Of a stretch of 64,000 nt of DNA, positions 33,809 to 41,588 are shown one piece after another. Where the stretch lies: positions 1 through 64,000 of the forward strand of contig NZ_JADYVE010000012.1 in assembly GCF_020193655.1 (NCBI RefSeq). Reading direction: 5' to 3'. Positions within the stretch are counted from its first letter, which is position 1; each line of letters starts with the position of its first letter. The notes beneath the pieces are model-generated. The model was not told where the DNA came from. It made no database searches and saw nothing but the letters and a program-made list of their open reading frames with translations. The position numbers were made by a program, and so were the translations under genes. Source of the DNA: Ensifer sp. IC3342. GTDB taxonomy: Bacteria > Pseudomonadota > Alphaproteobacteria > Rhizobiales > Rhizobiaceae.

Positions 33809-35245
33809 TCAAAGGCATAGGCTATCGTTCCTGCTTCCCGCCCACTCACGGATCAGCCCAAGCCCCTGATCGAGAAGGGTATTCGCGGCCTCTTCCGTTT
33901 CGGCTTCGACGTAGCAGCGCATCTCCGGCGCATTGCCCGATGGCCGGAAGTGCACGACCCGGCCATCGGCCAGTGTCATGCGCAGTCCGTCGATGTCGCT
34001 CTTGGCGGCGACATGAGAACCCGCTTTGAGAAACCCGGCGAGATTGCCGTCAGATCTCCTCAGATGTGCCATCAGTGCCGCGCTCGCCTCCCCCGGAACG
34101 TTCTCGTGCCTGCCGGCCGCCGCGAAGGGCAACCGATAGCCGGCAGCGACCTTGGAAAGCGGCCGCTTCTCCTGGATGACATTGAAGAGCGCAGCGAGCA
34201 CCGGCAGGAAGCTGTCACGGGTTGGCAACGGGCGAAGCCTGCCGGCCGCCACGGGAAATTCGGAACCGGTGAGCACGCCGCCATTTGCCTCAAAGCCCAT
34301 GACGGCATCAGCCTTGCCCTCGAGCGCCGAGAGCATGGCGGCGATCACGAAGGGCGAACCAACCTTGGTTCGGACCACCCGGAAATCCCCCGCCTTCTCG
34401 ATTCCGGAATTCGATGTAACTGGCGTAACGACAACCTTCGCGTCCAGAAACTTGGCAGTCATCAGCCCGAGCAGATCACCACGCAGCGGCGCGCCCGTCT
34501 CGTCAGCGACGAGGGGTCGGTCACCGTCGCCGTCGGCCGAGACAATGGCGTCGAGCTTGCTCTCCCCCGCCCAGGACCTGAGAAGACCTATGGTCTCGGG
34601 CGAAACAGCTTCGGTGTCCACCGGGATGAAGCGGTCGGAGCGACCGAGCGCAACGACCTCGGCGCCGTAGATCTTCAGGACCTTCCCTAATAGGTCCCGG
34701 GCGACTGTCGAATGCTGGTAGAGTCCCACCGTGAGGCCGCTGAGGGCGCTCGGAGGAAGCACGATCGCGTTGCGCTCCAAGAAGAGCGCCTCGATTTCGG
34801 TTGAGTGGTCCGGTGCTTCTCCGGCAGAACTGTCGACCTCTCCTTTGTTCAGCTCCGCGGCAATCGTGGTGATGTGCACCTCGTCCTGCTTGCCGATCTC
34901 GCCATCGGGCCGGTAGAACTTGATGCCGTTGCGGTCTGCAGGGATGTGCGAGCCCGTAACCATTAGCGAAGCTGCACCAATGTTCATCCCGTAGAGCGCC
35001 AGGGCCGGCGTCGCGACCGCACCGCATGCAACTGGCTTTAGACCTTCACGCTTCAGGGCGCCGATGCAGGTTGCGGCAATTCCCGGGCTTGAAGCGCGGA
35101 AATCATGGCCGACGAGCACCGGATCACCCGCCCTGATGCTGCCTGCCGCCAATAGATGCCGGACGAATGCCTTCGTATAGAGCGATGACGTTCGTCCTTC
35201 GAGATCAACCACAAGCCCGCGAAGACCGCTTGTTCCGAATTTCAT
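33809..35245 (-). CDS. phosphomannomutase / phosphoglucomutase
   Basis: A 478-residue alpha-D-phosphohexomutase. Key loops are in place: FGTSGLRG at the N terminus, the phosphoserine loop TGSHIPADRNGIKF with Ser99, the metal loop DGDGDRP at 238-244, the sugar loop FEANGG, and the phosphate-binding RPSGNAPEMR near the C terminus. It converts mannose 6-phosphate to mannose 1-phosphate (possibly also the glucose pair), feeding ManC directly downstream. Upstream lies a long gene-free leader with a TGACC-N2-GGTCA palindrome at 35654-35667, suggesting joint control with the polymer-assembly operons. Confidence 0.92.
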   Translation of the reverse strand: MKFGTSGLRGLVVDLEGRTSSLYTKAFVRHLLAAGSIRAGDPVLVGHDFRASSPGIAATCIGALKREGLKPVACGAVATPALALYGMNIGAASLMVTGSHIPADRNGIKFYRPDGEIGKQDEVHITTIAAELNKGEVDSSAGEAPDHSTEIEALFLERNAIVLPPSALSGLTVGLYQHSTVARDLLGKVLKIYGAEVVALGRSDRFIPVDTEAVSPETIGLLRSWAGESKLDAIVSADGDGDRPLVADETGAPLRGDLLGLMTAKFLDAKVVVTPVTSNSGIEKAGDFRVVRTKVGSPFVIAAMLSALEGKADAVMGFEANGGVLTGSEFPVAAGRLRPLPTRDSFLPVLAALFNVIQEKRPLSKVAAGYRLPFAAAGRHENVPGEASAALMAHLRRSDGNLAGFLKAGSHVAAKSDIDGLRMTLADGRVVHFRPSGNAPEMRCYVEAETEEAANTLLDQGLGLIREWAGSRNDSLCL

Positions 35246-35802
35246 GAGATTCTCGCAAAAATCCGCGCCGCCATCGACATTCCATCGCTGGCAGCAGTCG
35301 AGAAGAACGCCGTAAATTCAATTCCTTACACACAAGCGAAGCCGTGGCGGCAGCCGGGCAACACGCTCAGGCATCGTTCGCTGCAAACCGATTCGCCCGG
35401 TCGGCACACAGCCGCCTGGACGGCTGTTTTGCGCTGAGGGTCTCGTCACCGGCCTTTGCCGGGGACTTTGAACTCACTCGCTCCGGATCAAGCATTCGCC
35501 ATTCGCGTTCGAGTTTGACCAGGAGACCGGCGGGATCGAATAAAACCATGTGATACCCTGCGATAATATTTCACGCAGCATCGGACAACAGTATTCGACC
35601 GAACAATTCGCATCGAATAAATAACAATATACGCATCGAGTGAGAGGAAATATGTGACCTCGGTCACTCCCTTCACTCGGATCGACTTCTTCATTAATTC
35701 TAAGTATTCTTCTTCAACTTGGAATCTATTCTTGAACGAAAACGCAGAACTACAGCGCCGCGCGCCTGATCAGACGCGCAAGGGCAGGTGTCAAACAATG
35801 AG
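35246..35802. other. gene-free leader/intergenic region
   Basis: Apart from the palindrome at 35654-35667, no conserved element was seen. A 60-codon minus-strand frame at 35367-35549 lacks a ribosome binding site and family resemblance. AT-rich sequence at 35550-35720 probably contains promoters. Confidence 0.4.
35654..35667 (-). promoter_or_regulatory. third TGACC-N2-GGTCA palindrome
   Basis: GTGACCTCGGTCAC is a dyad with 6-bp arms. With its flank it reads TATGTGACC-N2-GGTCA, as in the duplicated promoter blocks at 30484 and 40751. It lies about 400 bp upstream of the phosphomannomutase gene and downstream of the ExoX-like gene; the phosphomannomutase-manC unit is the likely target, but the distance is long. 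Confidence 0.55.
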
Positions 35803-36105
35803 CTAAAACGAGCGAGCCGCCGGGGTACGAGGGTGAGCCCGGCCAAGCCTTGCAAGAGCGATTGGCGTCGTCGATGCACCCAATGCGCTTCGATCTTCAC
35901 GGCCGTTTCTGCACTCGTGATAAACGAGGTAAAGCACCCCGAAAAAGTACCCGAGCTGCATCAGAACAAAGCAGCCGCCGGCATATTTGAGTGCGGGCCA
36001 TATCGAGCCCTCGGAGAAATAAGTGATCAGACCTGTTACGAACGAGGCGAGAGGGATCTGAACGACGACAGCCGGAGCCGCCATGAATTGGATAAACCTT
36101 TTCAA
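35803..36105 (-). CDS. ExoX/SyrA-like small membrane protein
   Basis: A 100-residue protein with two hydrophobic segments: AAPAVVVQIPLASFVTGLIT near the start and ALKYAGGCFVLMQLGYFFGV with VLYLVYHECR following. The pattern of a short N terminus, two helices and a (L/M)QLGYFxxVLYLV block resembles the ExoX/SyrA exopolysaccharide repressor family of rhizobia, which lowers polymer synthesis, probably by acting on the priming transferase at the membrane. The start is a TTG at 36105 preceded by GAGG; an internal ATG at 36084 is possible. The assignment is by general resemblance and context, so it is moderate. Confidence 0.6.
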   Translation of the reverse strand: MKRFIQFMAAPAVVVQIPLASFVTGLITYFSEGSIWPALKYAGGCFVLMQLGYFFGVLYLVYHECRNGREDRSALGASTTPIALARLGRAHPRTPAARSF

Positions 36106-36203
36106 GACTTTTCCTCACGTGTTGCGGAAGCTTCCTGGGAAGCCCGCCTGTTCGATGGATCCGCCGTGACTACTGCGCTCCGAAGGACGCGCCGTAAAGC
36201 AGT

Positions 36204-37028
36204 TCAGTTTTCTGCACTTTGGGCTTTGCGCTTATAAACGTTAATGTAATCCACCAGGAGATATGAGGGGTTCGGCGTCTCATCGATCGGCCAGCCCGCA
36301 CCGAGAGCAAGATTCACCAGAGGGAAGAAGGGCATGTGAAATTCCGGCGGCGTTTCAAAACTCCATATGGCCTTGCGGTCCAAATAGAACGTCGACCTGC
36401 CTGGGGTGATCTCCACACCATAGGTGTGGTATTCGTTGCTGAGCACACCATCCTCGACGGTAGTCAAGTGGCCGTCCGTGGTGTGCTGCGCTCCCTCGCC
36501 TTGCCTCCAGACATGATAGCCACTGCTGAACTCCCCGGGCGCTCGTCCGTAATACTCGATGACGTCTACCTCAGCCGTGAACTTTGATCGATCAATACCG
36601 ATCAGCCAGAAAGCCGGCCACACTCCCTTGCCCGGCGGCAGCTTCATCCGCGCTTCGAAATACCCGAACTGCTGAGAAAAGCCCTCGCCCTTTGGGTTCG
36701 TCGAAGCCAGGAGGCCGGAGCGCCATTGTCCGTCGGCGCCCTTGCGCGCCTCAATTCGCAAGATGCCTGCGTTGACGGTAAACGGAAAGCCCTCCTCAGG
36801 ATCGTGGAAGCGAGCATCGCCGAAGTCGCCGTTCCAAGGCGTGTGCGAAATCCAGCGTGTGCCGTTCTCCCCCCAGGCGGAGACATCCAGCTGATCGAAA
36901 TCTTCCGTGAACGTGATCTCAAAGTCATCCAGATGGATCTGTTCCTGGGCGATGCCCTGCCTGCCTGCCAATCCTATGATGAACATGCAGGTCAATGAGA
37001 GCGTCCTGGCAGATTCTGTGAAGCGCAT
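36204..37028 (-). CDS. family 16 glycoside hydrolase (exopolysaccharide glycanase)
   Basis: A 274-residue exported glycanase. A signal peptide (RTLSLTCMFIIGLAGRQGIA) is followed by a GH16 beta-sandwich. The catalytic signature EVDVIE gives nucleophile Glu153 and acid/base Glu158. FGYFEARMKLPPGKGVWPAFWL and YHTYGVEITPGRSTFYLD are typical GH16 blocks. Related ExoK/ExsH enzymes cleave nascent succinoglycan and control chain length; this one likely trims the polymer made here. It lies between the ExoX-like gene and the GT4 genes on the same strand. A 50-bp gap separates it from the preceding GT4 gene, so cotranscription is likely. Confidence 0.9.
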   Translation of the reverse strand: MRFTESARTLSLTCMFIIGLAGRQGIAQEQIHLDDFEITFTEDFDQLDVSAWGENGTRWISHTPWNGDFGDARFHDPEEGFPFTVNAGILRIEARKGADGQWRSGLLASTNPKGEGFSQQFGYFEARMKLPPGKGVWPAFWLIGIDRSKFTAEVDVIEYYGRAPGEFSSGYHVWRQGEGAQHTTDGHLTTVEDGVLSNEYHTYGVEITPGRSTFYLDRKAIWSFETPPEFHMPFFPLVNLALGAGWPIDETPNPSYLLVDYINVYKRKAQSAEN

Positions 37029-37077
37029 TTGGTTTTTCCTTCACGACAATGGTCGAGCGTCCTGTCGGCCGGTGAGA

Positions 37078-38337
37078 TCAATTGGCGCCGGCCCATTGAC
37101 CCGCGAAAGACGTGATCGAGGCGTCCGAGCCGCCGAAATGCGCCGACAATTGCTGCTCGATGAAACCAGTCAGACGATTGCGGAAGGTCGCCGAGGAGAA
37201 TTGCGAGGCATGCTCGCGGATGAGGGTCGCGTCCATATCGTCCTCGACCCGCTCAAAGGCCTCGATGGCTTCGAGAAGTGCCTCCGGCGTCTGGCGCGCA
37301 AAGCGAAATCCGACAACGGAGGAGGAAACAGTCTCTCGCGCCCCGCCGGCATCAAAGGCGAGCACCGGCCGCCCGGATGCCATCGCCTCCACCGGAAGAA
37401 TGCCGAAATCCTCGACCCCGGGAAACAGGAGAGCGCGGCACCGCGACAGGTGATCGCGCAGGACGGGGAAGGGCTGATGCCCAAGGAATTGCACGGTGGG
37501 ACCGGCGATGGATTTAAGGAAGGCTTCCTGTTCCCCCTCCCCGATCACCACCAGCTTCCGACCCGTCTCACTGCAGGCGCGCACCGCGATATCCGGCCGC
37601 TTGTAGGCGGTCAGTTGCCCGGCATAGAGATAGAAGTCGCCCCGTCCACTGCCGATCGTGAAATCGGCAACGGCAACGGGTGGATGAATGACCGTGGCTT
37701 CCCGGTCATAAAAGCGTCGGATGCGGTTGGCGACATAGGCGGAGTTGGCCACGAAAGCATCGACCCGCGTCGCGGTCGTGACATCCCAGGCCCGCAACAT
37801 CGGCGCGGTCGCCGTCATCAACGCCCGGCCCGGCCAGGAAAGCCCATGCCGATAGACATGAAACTGGTCCCAGATGTAACGCATCGGGGAGTGGCAATAG
37901 CATATATGAAGCGCATCCGCCCGGGTTATGACCCCTTTGGCGGGCCCCGATTCACTCGATAACACCAGATCGTAGTCCTGCAGGTCGAAATGTTCGAGCG
38001 CGAAGGGCATCAGCGGCAGCATCTTGGTATAGTGCCGCTGCGCGCCGGGGATCTTCTGCAGAAAGGATGTGTGGATGGTCCGTGCCTGCAGAAAGGCGCT
38101 GAGACGATCGCGGTTGCAGACCAGCGTGAAAATATCGGCGTCGGGAAACATCCGGCACAGTTCCTCGACCACCTTTTCGCCGCCGCGCATCGATACGAGC
38201 CAATAGTGCACAATGGCGACGCGAAGCTTCTTGCCGTCGCTTCCGCTGGACGCATTGGCCGCCCGGGTCTTCACGATCGTCGGTTCATCGGCCCTGAAGG
38301 CTAAGACCTCAGGAAGCGCAGGCGCTAAGTCGAGCAT
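37078..38337 (-). CDS. family 4 glycosyltransferase
   Basis: A 419-residue GT-B fold transferase. RVAIVHYWLVSMRGGEKVVEE is the N-terminal glycine-rich acceptor loop; ICYCHSPMRYIWDQFHVY is the WbaZ-type central block seen in mannosyltransferases; DFYLYAGQLTAYKRPDIAV and GVEDFGILPVEAMASGRPVL form the nucleotide-sugar site with the EX7E-like pattern. It would add a sugar, plausibly mannose given manC nearby, to the lipid-linked unit. The ATG at 38337 overlaps the upstream GT stop (TGATG), so the two are coupled; a GTG one codon earlier is possible. Confidence 0.88.
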   Translation of the reverse strand: MLDLAPALPEVLAFRADEPTIVKTRAANASSGSDGKKLRVAIVHYWLVSMRGGEKVVEELCRMFPDADIFTLVCNRDRLSAFLQARTIHTSFLQKIPGAQRHYTKMLPLMPFALEHFDLQDYDLVLSSESGPAKGVITRADALHICYCHSPMRYIWDQFHVYRHGLSWPGRALMTATAPMLRAWDVTTATRVDAFVANSAYVANRIRRFYDREATVIHPPVAVADFTIGSGRGDFYLYAGQLTAYKRPDIAVRACSETGRKLVVIGEGEQEAFLKSIAGPTVQFLGHQPFPVLRDHLSRCRALLFPGVEDFGILPVEAMASGRPVLAFDAGGARETVSSSVVGFRFARQTPEALLEAIEAFERVEDDMDATLIREHASQFSSATFRNRLTGFIEQQLSAHFGGSDASITSFAGQWAGAN

Positions 38338-39704
38338 CACGCGAAAACTCCTTCAAGCGGTGTCCTTGTTGACGCAGCTGGGGTGCTTTGCGAGATCAGC
38401 ACCCGATACTCGGCGAGGAGCGCATCGCGCCATTCGTCGTTCGTCAACGCCAGACGTGATGACGATCGGAAGGCACGCTCGCTCATGTGGCGAATCTCGT
38501 CCGTTGGCATTTCAAGGAAGCGCACCAGCACATCGGAGAAAGCCTCGTCGTCGCCCGTATCGCAGGAAAGCGCGATGCCGGCACCGATCATCTCTTCGGC
38601 GAGAAATGCGTCTTTCGACAGGATGACCGGAACGCCGCTGCGCGCCGCTTCGATCGCGACCAGGCCGAATGGTTCCGGATAGCGCGAAGGCATGACAAGT
38701 GCGCGCGCCTTGCGGATCGCCTGGCTGATTTCCGCGTGCGACAGCCACCCGAGAGTCCTCACGTGCGAGCCCGATGCCGAAACCTCTCCCATCAGCGGGC
38801 CGTCGCCAATCACACAGAGCCGTGCTCCGGCTCGCTTCGTGGCTGCCACCGCATCTTCGATGCCCTTCTCCTCGTCCAGCCGGCCGATGAAGAAGAACTC
38901 ATCATTGTCTTCCGCCTTGACGCGTTCGGAAGAAAGGAAGGCGACAGGATTGCGGATAGTCTTGGTCCGGCTGGCCGGGTAGCCGGCACGCAGGAAGTAG
39001 CCCTGCATCTTCTCGTGAAGAAGAACGATCCTGCCAAACTTCTCCTCGCCCCGCAAAAGCCGCTGGACATTGGCACCACGGACAACCCGCCAAAGCTTTT
39101 GCGGATAGCTCCGCTTGTCGCAGGCGGTCGCAAGGCAAGCCGCCCCGAGCGGACGATGGGGGCAGATCCTCTGGGCCTGATAATCGAAATAGGCGCCGTT
39201 CGGACAGGCCGCGAAGAAATCATGCGCGTGAACGACACACCGACTCGCGACCGGGGCGAGCGAGCTGAAAATTGCCGGCGACAGGATCTTCGACCAGCCA
39301 TGCACATGATAGGCCGTGTTCGGGGTGTCGTTGGCCCTGACCCAGGCGGCTATCATTCGAGCGGCATTGACATTATGGATTCCGGTAAACGCCGCCGTCA
39401 TCCGCTTGGCATTGAGCAGATCGCGGCCGCCCAGGGCAACGATGGTAACCCCAAGAGCCCGCAGTTCCGCGTTCGCGCCATCGTCGCCGCAAATATAGGT
39501 CACGGGAATGCGAAGACCGCGCAACAGCCTTGCGGACAACAGCGAAAGGGTCGTTGCTCCCCCGCGCGCCGCAGAGTAGTCGTCAATGATGACCACCCGG
39601 TCGAGGCCCGCGGCGGTCAGGTGATCGCCGAAGGAGCGTTCCGCAACGACGTTTGCGCCCGGACTTCCTCGTTGATCGCGACTATGTGCTTCAGCCTTGG
39701 ACAC
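38337..39704 (-). CDS. family 4 glycosyltransferase
   Basis: A 455-residue GT-B fold transferase. The N-terminal domain has VVIIDDYSAARGGATTLSLL; the middle has CVVHAHDFFAACPNGAYFDY and a Cys-rich stretch (RICPHRPLGAACLATACDK) like that of several exopolysaccharide GT4 enzymes. The donor domain reads FFFIGRLDEEKGIEDAVAAT and PSRYPEPFGLVAIEAARSGV with the EX7E-type motif. The GTG at 39704 has GAGG six bases upstream and begins only 7 bp after the regulator stop, so it was chosen over a longer ATG frame that reads into the regulator gene. It is coupled to the next GT4 gene. Confidence 0.86.
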   Translation of the reverse strand: MSKAEAHSRDQRGSPGANVVAERSFGDHLTAAGLDRVVIIDDYSAARGGATTLSLLSARLLRGLRIPVTYICGDDGANAELRALGVTIVALGGRDLLNAKRMTAAFTGIHNVNAARMIAAWVRANDTPNTAYHVHGWSKILSPAIFSSLAPVASRCVVHAHDFFAACPNGAYFDYQAQRICPHRPLGAACLATACDKRSYPQKLWRVVRGANVQRLLRGEEKFGRIVLLHEKMQGYFLRAGYPASRTKTIRNPVAFLSSERVKAEDNDEFFFIGRLDEEKGIEDAVAATKRAGARLCVIGDGPLMGEVSASGSHVRTLGWLSHAEISQAIRKARALVMPSRYPEPFGLVAIEAARSGVPVILSKDAFLAEEMIGAGIALSCDTGDDEAFSDVLVRFLEMPTDEIRHMSERAFRSSSRLALTNDEWRDALLAEYRVLISQSTPAASTRTPLEGVFA

Positions 39705-39711
39705 GGGAACC

Positions 39712-40434
39712 TCATTTCGCCGAGAACGTGCTGTCGGCGTAATCTTGCAAAGCCTTGCGGTTAAGGATGCGGATCCGCCCCTGTGCTCCGTCGATGATCT
39801 TGCTCTCCCGCAATCGCCGGAGGCACTTGTTGACCTTCTCGCGAGAGGCTGGAAGCGTCGCCGCAAGCTCGTGCTGTGAAATGGTCAATTCGTCCCGGGA
39901 GTTTGGCGCGTCCTTGGCGTAGACCTTCGAAAGCCGCAAGAGCGTGCTTGCCAGTCTTGATTGCAGGCTCGACCCGGCGTTCGAAATGATGCGGAGCTCG
40001 AGCTCCGAAACACGCGCCAATGCCTTGAACAGGACCGCTTCCTGAAAATCCGGATCGCTGGCGTATCTCTCGCGCAGCAGCCGTCCTTCGAAGAAGTGAA
40101 GTTCGCAATCCGCAGCGGCGCGATATTCAAGACTGAGCGTCTGCCTCCGCAGGACTTCGAGCTCACCAATGATCCCCGCTTTGGGTATGATTTCGACGAT
40201 GAACTCCCTGCCATCAGGCAGCACGGTGCTCGCGATGACCAGGCCGTGCTGCACGCGGGCGAACTTGTCGATGCGGACGCCTGCCATGGCGATGACCTCG
40301 CCGCGGCGAAAGGTTCTCACACTCGAGCGACAGAAGGCGAATTCATCGTCCGCGGCTGCGCGGCGCCCCCCGCCGAGAGGCGGCACAAGCGCCCGACTGA
40401 CACTGTAATCGCGGATGGGTATGGGGCCGTCCAT
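39712..40434 (-). CDS. Crp/Fnr-family transcriptional regulator
   Basis: A 240-residue protein. The N-terminal two thirds form a cyclic-nucleotide-binding-like barrel (RTFRRGEVIAMAGVRIDKFA, GLVIASTVLPDGREFIVEII, GIIGELEVLRR). The C terminus has a winged HTH (ISQHELAATLPASREKVNKCLRRLRE). The Fnr-type cysteine cluster is absent. The ATG at 40434 follows GAGGAG by 8 bases. It lies upstream of two coupled GT genes. ATATGT-N6-ACATAT stands 47 bp before the start, which suggests autoregulation; the TGACC-N2-GGTCA sites in three exopolysaccharide promoters are candidate targets, though binding is inferred. Confidence 0.9.
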   Translation of the reverse strand: MDGPIPIRDYSVSRALVPPLGGGRRAAADDEFAFCRSSVRTFRRGEVIAMAGVRIDKFARVQHGLVIASTVLPDGREFIVEIIPKAGIIGELEVLRRQTLSLEYRAAADCELHFFEGRLLRERYASDPDFQEAVLFKALARVSELELRIISNAGSSLQSRLASTLLRLSKVYAKDAPNSRDELTISQHELAATLPASREKVNKCLRRLRESKIIDGAQGRIRILNRKALQDYADSTFSAK

Positions 40435-40480
40435 ACGCTTCACTCCTCGAGCAAGATCCAGGGTGAAATGCTGCAGCGCA

Positions 40481-40498
40481 ATATGTGTGAATACATAT
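40481..40498 (-). promoter_or_regulatory. palindrome upstream of the Crp/Fnr gene
   Basis: ATATGT (40481-40486), 6-bp spacer, ACATAT (40493-40498). The 18-bp dyad has the spacing of Crp-type sites. Its left half shares TATGTG with the promoter blocks at 30481 and 35651. Confidence 0.5.
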
Positions 40499-40722
40499 CA
40501 TTACTCTACTAGCGCTGGTCAAATCACCCATTGGGATTATTTTTTGAGTATCAAACTAATACCATGACGTCTTTTAAGGCAGAAAGCGAATAATATAGGC
40601 AGATAACGGATGAATTATTTGGCCATTTTTGGAATTAACGGTCATTACTTCATTCAAAGCAAAGACTTATCGAACTGAATCAGGAACAATAGCCATAATA
40701 TCGCCGAACTTCCGGCAATTTC

Positions 40723-40788
40723 CCTATCATAATATTTTGTTAAGCAGTATGACCTTGGTCACATACAGCCTCATCGCAGTGCAGCAAA
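40723..40788 (+). promoter_or_regulatory. duplicated promoter block with TGACC-N2-GGTCA palindrome (ExoY operon)
   Basis: The reverse complement of this 66-bp block matches 30457-30522 at 63 positions. The core palindrome TGACCTTGGTCA lies at 40750-40761. It ends about 35 bp before the ExoY-like start codon, so it is close to the promoter of the polymer-assembly operon. Confidence 0.75.
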
Positions 40789-40824
40789 CTTGGCTCGATT
40801 TTGACCGCGAGAGGGAAGTCAACG

Positions 40825-41535
40825 ATGGTCAGCAGAGCACAAAGCCGAGAGGCAGAACGGCCATGGCGCGGCATCGACGTTTCCGCGCATACTCAGAATT
40901 TCAGCGGATCCAGATCTCACCCCCTCGGGCGAACCTCCAAACGTGCAGTCGACCTCGTGCTCGCAACAGTCGCTCTAGTCGTTCTCGCTCCGCTTCTTCT
41001 TATCGTGGCGATCGTCGTGAAACTTGGTGATGGCGGTCCGATCCTTTATTCGCATACGCGGGTTGGATTTGGCGGCGTCCCTTTCGGATGCCTCAAATTC
41101 CGCACGATGAAGACGAATGCAAGCGCTGAACTCGCAGAACTGCTGAAGACCGATCCTGCCGCCCGGATGGAATGGGAAGCGACCCGGAAGCTGAAGAATG
41201 ATCCGAGGATTACGGTTGTCGGCGAAATCCTGAGGCGATCGAGCCTTGACGAGCTGCCGCAGCTTATCAACGTCGTGCGCGGGGAAATGAGCCTGGTGGG
41301 ACCACGACCGGTCACGGCCGAGGAACTGCCACGCTACGGAGAGCACGTTCTCACCTATTTTGCCGCCCGTCCCGGTCTGACCGGCCACTGGCAAACGAGC
41401 GGGCGCAATGATGTCAGCTATCAGAGCCGCGTATCGCTCGACGTCCACTATGTCCGGACCTGGTCGCTCTGGAGGGACTTCGCCATCATGCTCAAGACCG
41501 TTCCGAGCCTGTTTTCGCAGCGCGGGTCATACTAG
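40825..41535 (+). CDS. ExoY-like undecaprenyl-phosphate sugar transferase
   Basis: A 236-residue bacterial sugar transferase of the ExoY/WbaP class. One N-terminal hydrophobic segment (VDLVLATVALVVLAPLLLIV) anchors it; ILYSHTRVGFGGVPFGCLKF with RTM, RRSSLDELPQLINVVRGEMS and LVGPRPVTAEELPRYG are the conserved catalytic blocks, with the Asp-Glu pair in SLDELPQ. It transfers a sugar phosphate, galactose or glucose in known relatives, onto undecaprenyl phosphate to start the repeat unit. ATG at 40825 follows AGAGGGAAG. It opens the plus-strand operon to the ExoQ-like gene and is preceded by the duplicated promoter block. Confidence 0.93.
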   Translation: MVSRAQSREAERPWRGIDVSAHTQNFSGSRSHPLGRTSKRAVDLVLATVALVVLAPLLLIVAIVVKLGDGGPILYSHTRVGFGGVPFGCLKFRTMKTNASAELAELLKTDPAARMEWEATRKLKNDPRITVVGEILRRSSLDELPQLINVVRGEMSLVGPRPVTAEELPRYGEHVLTYFAARPGLTGHWQTSGRNDVSYQSRVSLDVHYVRTWSLWRDFAIMLKTVPSLFSQRGSY

Positions 41536-41588
41536 CGCGCCAAGGCTTCGAAAATTCCAGTGATTGCTGTGGAGACGGATGAGGCAAT

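Noticed and set aside
35367-35549. A 60-codon minus-strand frame downstream of the third palindrome
   Set aside because: It has no ribosome binding site and no conserved features; kept only as part of the leader region.
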